Assembly (NCBI GenBank): GCA_012932295.1
Contig: JAAONU010000001.1
Location: forward strand, 52,239,134-52,303,133
Direction: 5' to 3'
Origin: Cyclina sinensis
Lineage: Eukaryota > Mollusca > Bivalvia > Venerida > Veneridae
DNA length: 64,000 nt
Shown piece after piece: positions 1-12,700 of the stretch. The notes beneath the pieces are model-generated. The model was not told where the DNA came from, made no database searches, and worked only from the letters and a program-made list of their open reading frames with translations. The position numbers were made by a program, and so were the translations under genes. Each line of letters begins with the position of its first letter. Within the stretch, counting starts at the first letter, position 1.

Positions 1-595
1 GTAATTATTTGACTTATGTTTTGTCAGTAAGTTATTTTTTAAGCATTAGTCATAAATATTACAAGAAATTTATCATACAAGAAAACTTTCTTTTTTTGTC
101 ATCTGGAGCACAGCCCCTTTAATTAAACCAACAGTTCAAATGTGGAGACATTCCTTTTTTAAACTTCAAATCTAAACTGCAACATTTCTATAACAGAATT
201 ATTTTAAACCTTATACAAAGGATACTTTAGTTTTTTTCAGTCATTTGAATATAACAGAATATCTGGTTAAAATGGCATAAGCATCTAATCAGAGTATGTT
301 TAATTCAAAATATCTAAATATTTCTACTAGTATTGAACATAGTTTTACGTATATTTGTGTAGATCCAGTGTGACTGTTATAAATACATCTTCAACACTGC
401 CTGTGTTTATTTTGCATGTAAAGACGAGACGTGAACTTCTCGTTTGGGTAAATAATTCTAGAGTACATGTTTAGCGAAGTAAGGAAGAAATCTCTATGTC
501 AGTAGATGTATTAGGAAAAATGAAACTTCACTGAGAAACAAGTTTCAAATCACATATATCATTTTTTTACAATTTGAATACTTTTTCTTTTTAAG
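1..595. other. Intron of copy A
   Basis: Non-coding. From about 240 onward it is clearly similar to 54183-54520, the intron before the same exon in copy B, including stretches around 'gtgtagatccag'. It lacks the 425-bp inverted-repeat element that copy B carries in this intron. Confidence 0.7.
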
Positions 596-1348
596 GCGTT
601 ATTGTTTTGTATAGAAAGTACAGAAAAGTGAAGGAGAAAGTTCTATATCTTGAGAGACGCAAGGACGAAAGCGAAATGAAAGAAGTAGAAAGGCAGAGCA
701 GGTTATTATTTTTTGTACATTGGTGTCTCATAAAAAATTTAGATCGAGAAAAAAATTCTAAAACACATTATTCTTCATTACTAAAATGGCATTCAAATTC
801 ATAAAATTTGTGAATGTGTTATCAGCTACGTCTTTAGATGCCTTATGATCCCATGTAATATTTAGCGCTTTGAAATGTAAATACTTTTAACTCATTCAAT
901 GGGAGTTTAGTAATTAAAGTATGATTGTATTGAAGAAAGGTGAAAAAAAGATAATACTGTAGACATAACAATTTATAACATTTCGATTTGCATTAAATAT
1001 TGCAACTTTCTAATACTATAACATTAGACTTAGTTATTTATATTAAATGCACTTTAATTATATAATTGAATATGAATATAAATATTTATATTTTATGTGC
1101 TGGAGTAAATAATCGCGGCTGTTTTTAACTACAGAGAAACAATAGTTAATGCGGCTGGAAAATTTGATGGTGTGGGGATCTATGCTGACATTTCCGAAGA
1201 CGAAATGATTCAAGCTAATGAACGCCCTGAAGCAGAGGGAAACTATGAAAAAATTGTAGGTTACCTGGAAGCACGTCCTTATCTCCGGATCAACGAAACA
1301 GCTCTTGATCGCATTCCAGCAGATGATAACACTCTTAAAGAAAATTGA
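596..1348 (+). CDS. 3' end of plexin-like receptor copy A (last two exons)
   Basis: Two exons, 596-701 and 1135-1348, match the last two exons of the complete copy B at 54525-54630 and 55055-55220. They have the same splice borders (acceptor ttaag, donor cag/gttatt, acceptor tacag) and the same phases. The first encodes the membrane exit and a charged juxtamembrane stretch (YRKYRKVKEKV, then acidic and basic residues). The second encodes 70 residues of cytoplasmic tail ending at TGA 1346-1348. The tail has Y-A-D-I, then Y-E-K-I, then Y-L-R-I; the last two are 8 residues apart. Compared with copy B it has six extra residues between the first two motifs and an 11-residue longer C terminus. The transmembrane exon and ectodomain lie upstream of the window. 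There is no plexin GAP region. The frame is open throughout, so this copy may be functional. Confidence 0.85.
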
Positions 1349-1870
1349 ATTAGTTACACTAAGAGTCAAAACTGTATACTCGGTTGTTGTTGTCCTTTTA
1401 AAATGTACACACTGAGTGGTGAAACACTATTTTTTTATAAATTAAATGAGAAAATGGTAAAGTTTCGTTTCGTTTAACCTTTTTTAAATCAGTTTATATC
1501 CAGATACAATGACATATGCAAAAGGTCAGTTGATTTTGATTTTAATCGCTTTCGTACTAAAGTTTGAATCGACAGTGTCTGTTCCATTTTTAAGTTGCTT
1601 TTACTACTTCTAATGTTAATTTAAACCTTGATCTAGAATATGCACAAAAGTCTGTTGTTTTAAATGATTGTGAAGGTCAAGATTACCGTAACAACAACTG
1701 TTTAAATGACCAACATAATTATTAAATCTTCTTTAGTAAGTTCTTGACTTAATTCATAGTATTCATTGAAACACAATGGTCAATTTTTATCACAAGGTGT
1801 CTTCAGATTCTGTGCAAAACGTGAGTTAAAATCAATGTGTCTTCCAACTGTGCGAGAAACGTACGTTAAG
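1349..1870. other. 3' flank of copy A, left of the transposon
   Basis: Non-coding flank that aligns in order with 55221-55815 behind copy B (for example 'gtctgttgttttaaatgatt' occurs in both). The alignment is broken at 1870 by the transposon and resumes at 19251. Confidence 0.8.
1865..1870. repeat. Left target-site duplication gttaag
   Basis: Six bases identical to 19245-19250, immediately outside the left terminal repeat. Confidence 0.9.
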
Positions 1871-2281
1871 TACGGAAGCTTCAATGGGTCACCTCTTACG
1901 CGATCTTTTGTGAGAAAATTTACACAAGTCGAAAAAATTAAGGCGCAAGGGCATGATATTTTTAGTGTTTTTGCAAAAAATAATTCGAATAAACGAGAAA
2001 ATTTGAGTTAATTGGCCAAATGTTTACTTGCAAAAACAGAAACATTGCACATGACGAGTAATATTTTGACGAGAAATTAATAAAAGGTGTTTTTCGAAAA
2101 AAATGTACACGCAATACGTGATACATTTCACTTTCTCGAAAAAAGTTCTGACGCAATTCCTAAAACATTACACCTTCTCGCAAAAACTTCTGATGCATTA
2201 CCCTAATACATTTCGTTTGATGAAAAAATGTTTGCGCAATGCCAAAGGTATATTCCACTTTTTCGTTATATTTTTGTCGAG
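1871..2281 (+). repeat. Left inverted terminal repeat
   Basis: The reverse complement of 18836-19244 with scattered mismatches and small indels. Short open frames inside it occur at both ends in mirror image and are not genes. Confidence 0.92.
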
Positions 2282-2402
2282 ATCGTCTTACGTTTACACA
2301 CGGTGGCTGATTATTTCGTATAAAGTTGTATTATTCAAGCATATGAGACTACAGGAGACAGCATATTTATCGCAGTCATGGAGAAAGTTCTAACAGTATT
2401 GG

Positions 2403-2505
2403 TATGTTATTATTATCATTATTATCATTTCAATCATCATCATCATCATCATCATCATCAATATTATTATTATTAGTAGAAGCAGTAGTAGTAGTAGTAA
2501 GTTCC
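2403..2505. repeat. Trinucleotide microsatellite (ATT, ATC, AGT)
   Basis: Runs of tta/tca/gta triplets just inside the left terminal repeat. Confidence 0.85.
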
Positions 2506-3754
2506 GAAATTTAAAAATTACTCGCTTGACATAGTTCTATATCATACAAGACAGGCATTTGGAACTGTCTACTAGTATACCTAAATCAGCGTACCATGAC
2601 GCATTCATTCCTGAAATTGATCCATCAACTAAAATTATGAATTTCTAGTAAAGGGGAGTACTTCGAGTAAAAATTACTGATTACTAAAATTTCTAACATC
2701 CAGTTCCGTAATAAGCAATTTTTTCGAATACTTCTCTTACTTCGACTTTGATAACGTACATTGTGTTTAGCAAATGTCTGTACGGATAAAGTATGTCACA
2801 TGAAAAACACGCATTCGATGTTCAAAACAGTTTGAAAATTTATGTTTAAGTAAGTTCATATTTCATATTTATAGTTATATAGCTTTTTGAAAGAGTCGAT
2901 TGTTGTTGTTTTAAACCCCCTGAAATGCCCCGATAATTGAAAAAGTGTCAGTCTAGGCCTAAGGGTACTAAAGGAACCAGCAAGGGGAACCATCTGGTCT
3001 AGTCGCGTAATGGCGGATAGGCTATGGTACACTATTTTTCATCTCAGGTGGCCACAGAGGTATAAATTAGCCCTAGTCATTGTGGGTGTATTTTTGACAT
3101 TTTAGTGGAAAAGATAATAGAGGATGTTGTAGTTGGTGAAGTAGAGCTCACTGCCAATATGAGTAGTATTACCAAGTCAGAGCAGTTTCATTTTGATGTG
3201 ATTTTATGGTGATCACATGTGACAAGCAAAATCTCTCTTAGATGATACATGACCCCCACTTTTTCTTTCATTTTATGTCAGTTTCATGATAATTCTTCAA
3301 AATGAGGTAAGGATTTGTAATCTAAAATGTGCCTGGCTATGTGTGACAATGCTGTGAAATTTACTAAAATTGCAGGTTTTATATAGAATATATAGGGGAA
3401 ATTATTTAGGTCCCTTACACCTCTACCTTGCAGTAGTATTGGCCCTAGTGGCAATATAAGGAGCAGCAGCAGCAGCAGAAGCAGCAGTAGTAGTAGCAGC
3501 AGCAGCAGCAGGAAGCAGCAGTAGTAGTAGGAGTAGTAGTAGTATTAGTCTTAATAGTCGTCTTAGTCATATGCGTCGTCGTCGTAGTCATCGTTGTTGT
3601 TGTTAGTCGTCCAGTTGTAGTCGTACTCGTATATTTTATTTATATTTATATTATTAGGTAATATTCTTTGCAAAGTACTGGTACTAATGTTATTGAATAA
3701 TTCTGTATTCTGTGAAAAATTTTAATAAATTACTTTGCTCTTTTATTACTTTCA
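2506..3754. other. Leader region of the transposase, with (AGC)n/(AGT)n microsatellite at 3463-3640
   Basis: No coding exon could be recognised. An acceptor-like tract (ttattactttcag, ending 3755) precedes the transposase frame, so a short first exon may be hidden here. The region 3463-3640 is trinucleotide repeat. Confidence 0.5.
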
Positions 3755-3755
3755 G

Positions 3756-4994
3756 ATACTTATTGTGGCCGTTCATATCAAGTCGTCCTATGGTATGCTA
3801 CCAGATGAGCAGAGCCTATACGATACTGTCAAAACATATTTTAATCTTGGATATACGTATTCGGAAATGACTGGAATGTTTTTGTTTGTTCATCATATTG
3901 TAATTTCCAAAACCAAGATAAAAAGAATGCTTCGACGTTTGAACTTGCGTAGACGTGAAGAAAGCAACCAAGTGGATATTGCTCGTGGAATAGTACAGCT
4001 ACATCGAGAGGGGTATTCCGAACTAGGTTATAGAGCAGCATGGAGAATGCCTTTTTTGAGATATGGAATCAGAGCACATCAAAATACAGTGAGGATTTGT
4101 CTTAGAACTTTAGACCCTCGTGGAGTAGTCAGTAGGAAAGCAAGACGATTAAGACGTAGACAATATTTCAGTCGAGGCCCAAACTTTTTAATTCATGTCG
4201 ACGGATATGACAAATTAAAACCATTTGGAATATCAATTCATGGAGCTATAGATGGATTTTCCCGAAAAATTCTATGGTTGAAAGCTGCACCATCAAATAA
4301 AAACCCTGCTTTTGTTGCGTTTTATTTCATGCAACATGTAAAGAAACATGGCCGTGTACCAAGAATGGTAAGGGTTGATGCAGGGACTGAAAACTGTACA
4401 TTAGAGAACCTTCAGATCGCTCTTAGAATGTCCCATACTGATAGCATGTCAGGGTACAATTCTGTTTCTGTTGGGAGATCAACTGCAAGTCAAAGAATTG
4501 AAATGCTTTGGAGTTTTCTCTCGAGAAACTTTACTTGTTATTGGAGGAACTTCTTTAAAGATTTGATTGATCAAAACCTTTTTGATAATACCGATCATTT
4601 GCATATCGAATGCCTTAGACTTTGTTTTATGCCTCTCATTCAAAATCATCTTGACAGTTTTAAGAAATCATGGAATATACATACAATTCGAGCACAAACT
4701 TATTGCGAGACTGTAACGGGTAAACCCAACATGATGTATTATCAGCCAATGATGTTTGGTTGTACAGATTGTTCGTTTGAAATAAATTGTTCTGAAGAAG
4801 AATTTGAGAATCTGCTGCGGGTGTATACCGAGGAACCACCTATGCATGGGTGTTGCTGCGAAATGGTGCAGTTGTGTGAAATTTTGACGGGGTTAAATGC
4901 ACATTTCTTTAAACAACTGAACACTGCAGAACAAGCAAGCGATGTTTATCAAAACATATTATCAGCGCTTCATAATCGATTACTACAGAATTAG
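3756..4994 (+). CDS. rve/DDE integrase-like transposase
   Basis: About 400 residues. The N-terminal third is basic and helical, as expected for DNA-binding helix-turn-helix regions, with an Arg-rich block RRLRRR. The catalytic core follows. HVDGYDKL supplies the first Asp, followed by KPFGISIHGAIDGFSR. VRVDAGTEN supplies the second Asp. QRIEMLWSF supplies the Glu about 40 residues later, longer than the 35 of retroviral integrases. This arrangement is that of the rve-like integrase family annotated repeatedly in fish, coral and mollusc genomes and, from memory, of IS3EU transposons. The open frame extends upstream to 3735 without an ATG and a splice acceptor ends at 3755, so either an upstream exon exists or translation starts at ATG 3795. 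The stop is TAG at 4992-4994. No frameshift is seen and the catalytic triad is intact, so the protein may be active. C-terminal cysteines (CTDCSF, HGCCCEM) could bind metal. Confidence 0.85.
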   Translation: MLIVAVHIKSSYGMLPDEQSLYDTVKTYFNLGYTYSEMTGMFLFVHHIVISKTKIKRMLRRLNLRRREESNQVDIARGIVQLHREGYSELGYRAAWRMPFLRYGIRAHQNTVRICLRTLDPRGVVSRKARRLRRRQYFSRGPNFLIHVDGYDKLKPFGISIHGAIDGFSRKILWLKAAPSNKNPAFVAFYFMQHVKKHGRVPRMVRVDAGTENCTLENLQIALRMSHTDSMSGYNSVSVGRSTASQRIEMLWSFLSRNFTCYWRNFFKDLIDQNLFDNTDHLHIECLRLCFMPLIQNHLDSFKKSWNIHTIRAQTYCETVTGKPNMMYYQPMMFGCTDCSFEINCSEEEFENLLRVYTEEPPMHGCCCEMVQLCEILTGLNAHFFKQLNTAEQASDVYQNILSALHNRLLQN

Positions 4995-5217
4995 TTTTTC
5001 AGTGATTTGGTAACTGAAAACGTTATATGGGGTATGTGACAACGGTAGTAAATAGGCCATGTGGAGTTGTTCTTCTTCTCTCTGTATTATGCACATGTAA
5101 ATATTTTTGATATTTGTCTGGAAATGTGTCAAATTCCCTATATTTGTTTTAATACATGAACACATATCTGATAGTTTCTGAGGTTACAACAGATTAAGAA
5201 TATCGAAACATATCTAA

Positions 5218-6307
5218 GGCCATACCAAATCGTTCTTTCGTTTAGCGTCCGCGGACGGATAGGTTTGAGCTTCTGAGGTAGGAAAAAACAACAACATTGT
5301 TTTGCCTTACAACCTTACTGTACAAAGTATTAAATGCTCTCCAATATGTTCGAGAATTTATACGTGACTAGTGTTGTTACCTCCTTTGCATCTTTACCCC
5401 AATTTTGTATTTATTGAGTCGGGTAAAAAAGTTCCATGCGTGCATAAATTTGTTGGCGACGTCAGAAGAGGTTAGTTTCTGGTCAGTTATAATAAGATTT
5501 CAATGCCTTTTATTGTTTTTCAAGATAATAGCAAGTAAATGATTGTTTTATGTAAATTGTATGCGTTGAAGTATTTGTTATATGTTTCCGCTATCAGTTG
5601 AATTTCTCAAGTGTAGTGTATACGCAAGCTGCAGCTAGAATTTGTTGATGAAGTTTAATGTAATTCAGATAGGTAGAGTCGAAAGACATTATTTATGACA
5701 TTTTGTTAGTAGTTCACAAATCAGATATCCTTTTGTAAGATTTTTGCTGAGAATTCTTCTTTCATAAGGGAGACAAATTCATTTGAATTATTTAAAAGAA
5801 TTGTGTTATCTTCGCAATGAAGCCAACAGACACTCACCAAAACATATAGAGAAAAACAAATACCAGTAAAAATGATATTTTGGTGTTCAGTATTAAATGT
5901 TTAAGTAGTGTTTACTTTTGTAATTTTTACAGTGATACCTCATTTGGATTATAGTGGCATAGGATGGAAGGACCTGTCTAATAACATGAATGTGCATCAG
6001 TTTTATAGATTGTTGAAAATGAGTTGATATTGACAAGTTGACTCCAAATATAGACTCAGTTGTAAATTTACCTATGCAGAAATATATTTTCAGTTGAATT
6101 TATAGGTGGTTTGATTAAAAAATACTTTAAGAAATGCATTAAAAGTCTCTACAAAGTGGAATATTAAACTTGATAATTATATCCTGGTGTAGATACTAGT
6201 CAGTATGACTTGTTTATTTTTTGGGGCTTCGTTTGTGTTTTCAGGATAGCTAGATAAGTTTTTGAACTTAGGGTGGACGCTAAACGAAAAAACAATTTGG
6301 TATGGCC
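5218..6307. mobile_element. Nested 1.1-kb inverted-repeat element, Harbinger-like
   Basis: Ends are ggccataccaaat... and its inverse ...atttggtatggcc, an inverted repeat of about 33 bp with few mismatches. TAA flanks both sides (5215-5217 and 6308-6310). A 3-bp TWA duplication fits PIF/Harbinger. No coding frame is present, so it is a non-autonomous copy inserted into the larger transposon. Confidence 0.8.
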
Positions 6308-6310
6308 TAA

Positions 6311-8400
6311 TGTCAATTTGTCATATTTGTAGAGGTATAAAATAAAAACTGAAAAGTATTGTTTATGGTGAGAATATATTACTGACTACAGCTATCACTT
6401 AAGGTGATGAATAACCCCACTATGTTTGCCTTGACCTATGAAAGGATTACTTTTTAATACCGGTAATACATAATTCAATCAAATGAAGATTATAGTTAAG
6501 TAAGTTGGTAAAAAATGGACCGTAACTCCTTACTGATCAAAGCAACTTAATTTAGTCTTGTACATTTTACCCACAAGTATACCAAAATTTGTATGGACAC
6601 TTAATCTGTCCAACCTGTCCAGCCAATGTAATGCTCAGCTACAAATCTAAGCTTATGGCATCCTTAGGTATTTCGTTCTTTTTGTAAGGCCCACAGATTT
6701 TATATGGGGTAAAAATTAAAAAACACAAAAACAAAATAGCGGAAAAGAGAATGATAGGAACGACTTCTGCATGTCCGCAATAAAACATTTTTAATCTTTA
6801 AGTCTTTAGTAAACACTGCTTTGTTTATTAATTCACCTGAGGCGATATTATATGCAAAACTGTATTTACTAAACAAAGACAGTTCATTCCCGGTTACGAA
6901 ATAGGCTTTCACTGTTGTGCATATACACTATTTCAATACCCGGTACTATCAAATTTTCCCCATGCTTTGAAAGTGCTTGGTTTGCAAACAGTTTTTATTC
7001 ATAATTTGATCTTTTATGTATTTAAGACAAAAACTGTCTTTGTAAGATCATCTTATAGTAATATTTAGATGACAGTGCCCCCGATTGCGCTTTCGAAAAT
7101 AGGTCAAAGGTCATTCATGGGTCAAGTTCAAATAATTTTACGTCAACAGGAAGTTCTTGTCAAAAAGGATGTTGTGTTCCTTTCTTTAAGACCTTTTTTT
7201 CGCATGACGCGGCTCATTCTATATTCATGCATACATGTTCTTGATAATGTGTGCATAAAGACAATTTTAATTGGCATCAACCTTCAAATATTCACGTATA
7301 ATAACTATGCACTTAATTTCTGGTTATGTTAACCTTCATTTGCCTTGAAAGTGTATCTTTAAGGAGACCACGTTCAAATAGAGTAATATAATATGACCTT
7401 GATACCTAAATGACCTTTTTCGTCATGGTCAAATTTTTTAAATTGTCCTAAATGGTCCATAATTTTATTTATAGATTTGATTCATTCTTGGACACAAGCC
7501 ATGGGAGACCACCTTCATATGGATTATCATAAATCCGACATTGACCTATGATTGACCCTGTTAAATCAGCTTGTTATCAGGTTTTGTTTTCCAATTGATA
7601 TATTTGCGCGTGAGTAGCAGCCTTAAAGTAAGCAGTCTAGCAGCCCAGTAGCCTAGCATACTAAAAGTTAGCAGTATACCAGCCTTGCAGAGGGGCAGTG
7701 TAAAGTTAGCATCCTGACAGCGTAACAACCGGTTTTAAGAGTCTTTCTAACACTTGATAACTATAGCTATATTTTAAGACAAACTGGTAAAGTGTGTAAC
7801 CACAGTAGCTGACTGCCCCATAGCAGCAATGCAGCATGGGAAATTACCTATCATACAGTCGCAAAATAGTTTTAGAATAATGTTATGTATTAAGAATGCC
7901 TTTCCGAGACTTAGAACAGATATAGTTCATCAGTTTCAAAGGAAAGCAACTCATAACAGCCTAGCAGCCTAACGTTAACACTTAACAGTCTTGTAGTCTA
8001 AGTACTAGAGGTGTTCTGTTATGTGCCGACTGGTGCTTGAGGTGACTGCAAGGCGCCACAATATTTTACGGTCTGTAGCAACATGAGGGGCTGTCTGCAC
8101 AGTTAGACCTTTCTACGTAAGTTTCTAGTGACTTTCGATAACATTTGTGCAGAGCGTTTGTATTTCCCCACAAGCGACCTACATTTATTTCAATTTAAAA
8201 ACTAACATGTGACCTTTACCACCGTTTGACATTGACACAATTCAATGTGAAATTTTAAAACCTCTTTTAACTCTTTCATTATCTATGCCAGGACCTTAAT
8301 GTTTTAACATAAGACACATCTGGATACTAGCTTATTTTATGAATTTGACATTGGTTTCAAAACATGTCTTGTGCTGACAATGCAACTTATAAACAACACT
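6311..8400. other. Non-coding interior of the transposon with dispersed-repeat fragments
   Basis: No credible gene. Fragments rich in 'tgacctt' motifs around 6400-6620 and 7070-7570 resemble the dispersed bivalve repeats seen elsewhere in the window. The stretch 7610-7990 repeats 'agcagcctagcagcc'-like words irregularly. Confidence 0.5.
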
Positions 8401-8410
8401 ACAAAGAATG

Positions 8411-8990
8411 GTTTCTGTTTTATTTCAAATAAAAATAAAAAAGGAAATAACAGATCACACTAAAAATTACGATTTTAAAATTTTGGCAGAACTAACCAAC
8501 ATACATCAAAGAAAATTGTAACTTCAAATTCACAAATTGGAGAAAACTTATTTATCTTTTCCTAACCTAGTTTAGGCTAAAAATCAACAAAATACTTATA
8601 CATGCGAAACCTTTGTTTCTGTTCTATTACAATAGAAAAATATGAAAAGAAACACAGATCACACTAAAAATTATGACTTTGTAGTGACTTTAAAATTTTG
8701 GCAGAACTAACTATCATACATCAAAGAAAAATGTAACTTCAAAATTACTAATTGGATAATATTCTATTCCTAACCTAGATTAGGCTAAGAATCAACAACA
8801 TATTTATATACTTTGTTTCTGTTTTATTACAATATAACAATATGAAAAGAAAATACAGATCACACTAAAAATTATGACTTTGTAGTGACTTTAAAATTTT
8901 GGCAGAACTAACTATCAAACATCAAAGAAAAATGTAACTTCAAAATTACTAATTGGATAAGACTGATTTTCTATTCATTGATAATCAACA
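8411..8990. repeat. Three tandem copies of a ~200-bp unit
   Basis: Units start near 8411, 8614 and 8815. Each runs from 'tttctgttttatt' through 'cagatcacactaaaaatta' and 'ttttggcagaactaac' to 'aattgga'. They lie just beyond the 3' end of the minus-strand RING gene and may belong to its 3' untranslated region. Confidence 0.8.
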
Positions 8991-9542
8991 AAAAATTGAA
9001 TAACTGAAATTTAACATATAATCATTATACATGTAAATTAAGGCCTGATATGGCTAACTTCAGAGTAAGGATCGACAGGTTTGTAAACTGTGTGTCTTAA
9101 AATCATTCAAAGTCTTATAACTTTAAGTAATCAAACGTAAGTATAGGAAAAGTATATATTTTGAAAAGGTCTTTTCAATATCTTTTGAATTTAACACTTT
9201 TGACACATTTTGGCTACATAATGAAAATAAAACTTCAACATTTTAGGTGAACCCTTATGTTTTGAGTGGAGCCATGAAACTCATCACTTCAAATGTGACC
9301 GAAATTCTTTTGCATATTATAGGCCACATATAATCCCATGAATGGTGTCGCAGATGTTTGAAATTAAGTACTTGTAAGAGTGAAATAATGATTTTAAATG
9401 CAGAATTTACACACATGCCGGTCGTAACATTAAAAATTAAATCTGTTCCAAATAAAGAAGTAGCACTTAGTGGCACGTTAAGAATTAAAAAAGTTTTTAA
9501 GACCTTTAGTGATTTTTAGGTGCACAGAACATAGTATTATAA

Positions 9543-9737
9543 TTAGCAATCCACTAAGCACATTTTCACAATTTGCTTCCTGCAAATGGGGCAAACGCTG
9601 TTGTTGACTTCAAAATGGGTCGCGCACACGCTGCAAAAAGGGTGGAAACATGGCAACAGAATGGAATTTCTTGGTCTGTCCATGCATATGGTACATATGT
9701 CTGGCTGTACTGCTTCTAGGTCTGCCCGAAAAGTTAT
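9543..9737 (-). CDS. Exon 8: C-terminal C3HC4 RING finger
   Basis: The acceptor actacag precedes the frame. CTICMDRPRNSILLPCFHPF, CSVCATHF and CPICRKQIV give the eight zinc ligands in C-x2-C-x11-C-x-H-x2-(F)C-x2-C...C-x2-C order. The protein ends 11 residues after the last ligand at TAA (9543-9545 on the + strand). The RING at the extreme C terminus recalls IAP and Neuralized-type ligases. All ligands are present. Confidence 0.9.
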   Translation of the reverse strand: MTFRADLEAVQPDICTICMDRPRNSILLPCFHPFCSVCATHFEVNNSVCPICRKQIVKMCLVDC

Positions 9738-12700
9738 CTGTAGTATAAAACACTTCAATGAGACTATAGACAAATTATTGTACTTCAGTACCTGTTTATT
9801 TTTACGAGCACCGTTATTAATTATGATTTATTTGAGACATTTTCATGTTTCTAGTACATTTTAAAGCACTGAAAATGATTACTAACGAAACTAGATGCTG
9901 TTTTCTGAGAAAAAATGCTTTTTCTCTCCACAAAATCATTGACTGGTGAAGGTCAGAACTTGTTAAATATAGATATTTGATCATTTTCTTCTAGAAAAAA
10001 TATCATATTATTCACTTAGATACCAAAAACACAGCCATTTAATTACATAAATGTTCTTTGGTACACAATATTGGGTAACTTTTCATTGAAGTTAATTCAA
10101 TATTCTACTAGAAGATACTTAAGTTGTCATAATGCCAGTGACATTAATAATCATCTGTTAAAAGAAATGTTTTAACATACTGTCGGAGTGTCTGTTGGTA
10201 CTTGTACGATCTGAACTGTCTGGGCTGGTGTCTCTTAATATAAACACATATACATGTATATTAAAGACATGAGGTTTTGAAAAAAATCATTATGCATCAG
10301 TCATTTGAAACCACAACTCACAACCCCAACGTTAAACAAATTTCAGGACTGCAATACTTATGTTTATGCGATAATGGAAATACCGCAAGTATGTCAAAAA
10401 TTCATATACTAGTAATTTTCTACTCTCAACATGATTAATTTACAAAAATTAATCTGAATCTTAACTCTCATGAACTTGCAGACGTGTGAAAGTTGGGGTA
10501 TGTACTTGAGAGGTCTTCCTTTTCATGATCAAACTTTTTGACTAAGTGATAAACAGACAACCAGGAATGAAAGGAATCCGGATATGTTGATCGGTTTGAA
10601 TGACTTAGTTTTAAACTATACTTACAGCTGACATGGTGACGGGCGCTGAAGGCAACTGTCTTGGTGGAGAAGGCGAACCAACAGGGGGTGGTGGTGATTG
10701 TATGGGTGGTGGTGGCGACTGTACTTGAAACTGTAATTGGTGTGGCATATCAAACGATAGAAGATCATCTTGGCTACCACTAGCTCCATGTAACTGAATT
10801 TTAAAAAATTCCAGTATTAAAAGAATTTACAGACTCACAGTAATTTTGAATAGACATAACACAAAACTCACACATGAACATTGTCATGAAACGTGTGCGT
10901 TGAAGTTCATGCCGTCATCAAAATAACTTTGACATCATGTTACTGCTAGTCAGATATTGAATCAAGCCAGCCATTTACGTTATTAAAATCCATTTTAAAG
11001 ATATTTCAACAATGAAGATTTTATTTTTAACTCAGTAGACCATTTTGAAATAAGTATTTAATTATAGGGTTTTTTATCGTGTATGGCAAAATATGCATTT
11101 GTTCCCATGCGGATAACATAGCACTCCCCACGGCCATGCAATATTACCGCTGCAGAACTTGTGCATATTTCATCATATACGTTAAATAACCTATAAATAT
11201 TGACTAGCCTGATATTATAACATAATTTGTACAAGACCAACCTCTATGTCTGGTAATTCATCCGAGGAAGAGGAAGACACCCAATCTTCTAGCTTTATTT
11301 GCTGAAATAAAAGCAAAATAACCTTTCCTTAACAAAAAAAATTGACGCACTCGTCTTAATTCAAACCTGAATCTATAAGCTTACGATCAAGGAGAAAGAT
11401 GTATACATAGTTGAAATGTGCACAACACACCCTCTTTATACCCAAGGCAAGACAGTGCATCATCTTAGGTGACCTTGACCTCTGACCCAGTGACCTTGGT
11501 CATGTGCATGACACAAATTCTCATGATGAACATTTGTGCCTGAAAAACTCAATTCATGCAATTTGGAAACTCCTCCATGCTCGAAGAATTTATGGCATGG
11601 ACAATTTCAGATGCACGCACGGACACAAAAACAACAAACAGCCATTTGGACAACTTTGTCGAGTTCAGCGAAAGCGGGCTCAACAAAAATCCTCTGACCA
11701 CTATGCATAATACTTAAAAAAATAAGCAAGATACAGCGTCGACGAATAAATTTTAATATTTTTTTTTTCTATTTTACAAAGGCAGATTGGATAGTGGTAA
11801 ATAAATCAAAATTCTATTTTATATATATTGAAAATTTTGAAGTATGAAAATTTGACATTCATGATCGTACATATTTTTAGCTTCTTGGATTATTTTTAAA
11901 GTACCGGTACAGGCATGGAATTATCCCGTTTAATAACCAAGCTAGTTCAAAGGGATGTAATTTATATCTATCATTTTCAGAACTTTCAAAAAAACAGTTA
12001 CTTATTATCAAAAAGGTCTTGTGCAAAAGTTCCCGAAAACCTGTTAAGAGTCAATTATCATGTAAATTGGTACTGGCAAATTGAACAATAATATTTTGGG
12101 TATAATAGATGTCTTGTAAACAAATTCCATCGTGTCGATTTAAAATACTAGTGTCTATATAACATTTTTTTATTTTCTGATTACTTAAATTGACAAAAGA
12201 ATATTAATGAAAATAAAGCATACCTTAGCTTTAGAATACAGGTAGATTCTAAACTTGAGTGTCATTCTGTTTTCAGCATACTTTAATATTGAGAATCCTT
12301 CCCTTGGTATGATAGTATTGTTTACTATTCCAAGCTGGAAATCCATAATCGATTTTTTTTCCCTTCGAGCTCTTTCCGTTGGGAAAAAAGAAATCTACCG
12401 CCCTATTGATTATCTCGTCATATGAAACTTCTTTATGAAGAATGGTATCGAGTATATTTTTGGGATCCAATTTTGAGGATCGAACTTGTTTGTAACGTTT
12501 TTCCTTCACACTATAATGTTGCCAACCAATGCTTGTTTTAAATCGAGTGCGTGTTGTTTGGGAATCTGTCTGAAAGAAATGAACTTCAATACATACAAGA
12601 AAACTTCCATCAATGGCATTTTTACAATTACAATGGTGGTTTATTTTATTTTATTTTGCGAGTATATGTAACCTTTCTTCCTTTTAAAGTTTAACCATTT

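Noticed and set aside
1962..2393. Open frames within the left end of the transposon, mirrored at 18959-19153
   Set aside because: They are readings of the inverted terminal repeat, not genes.
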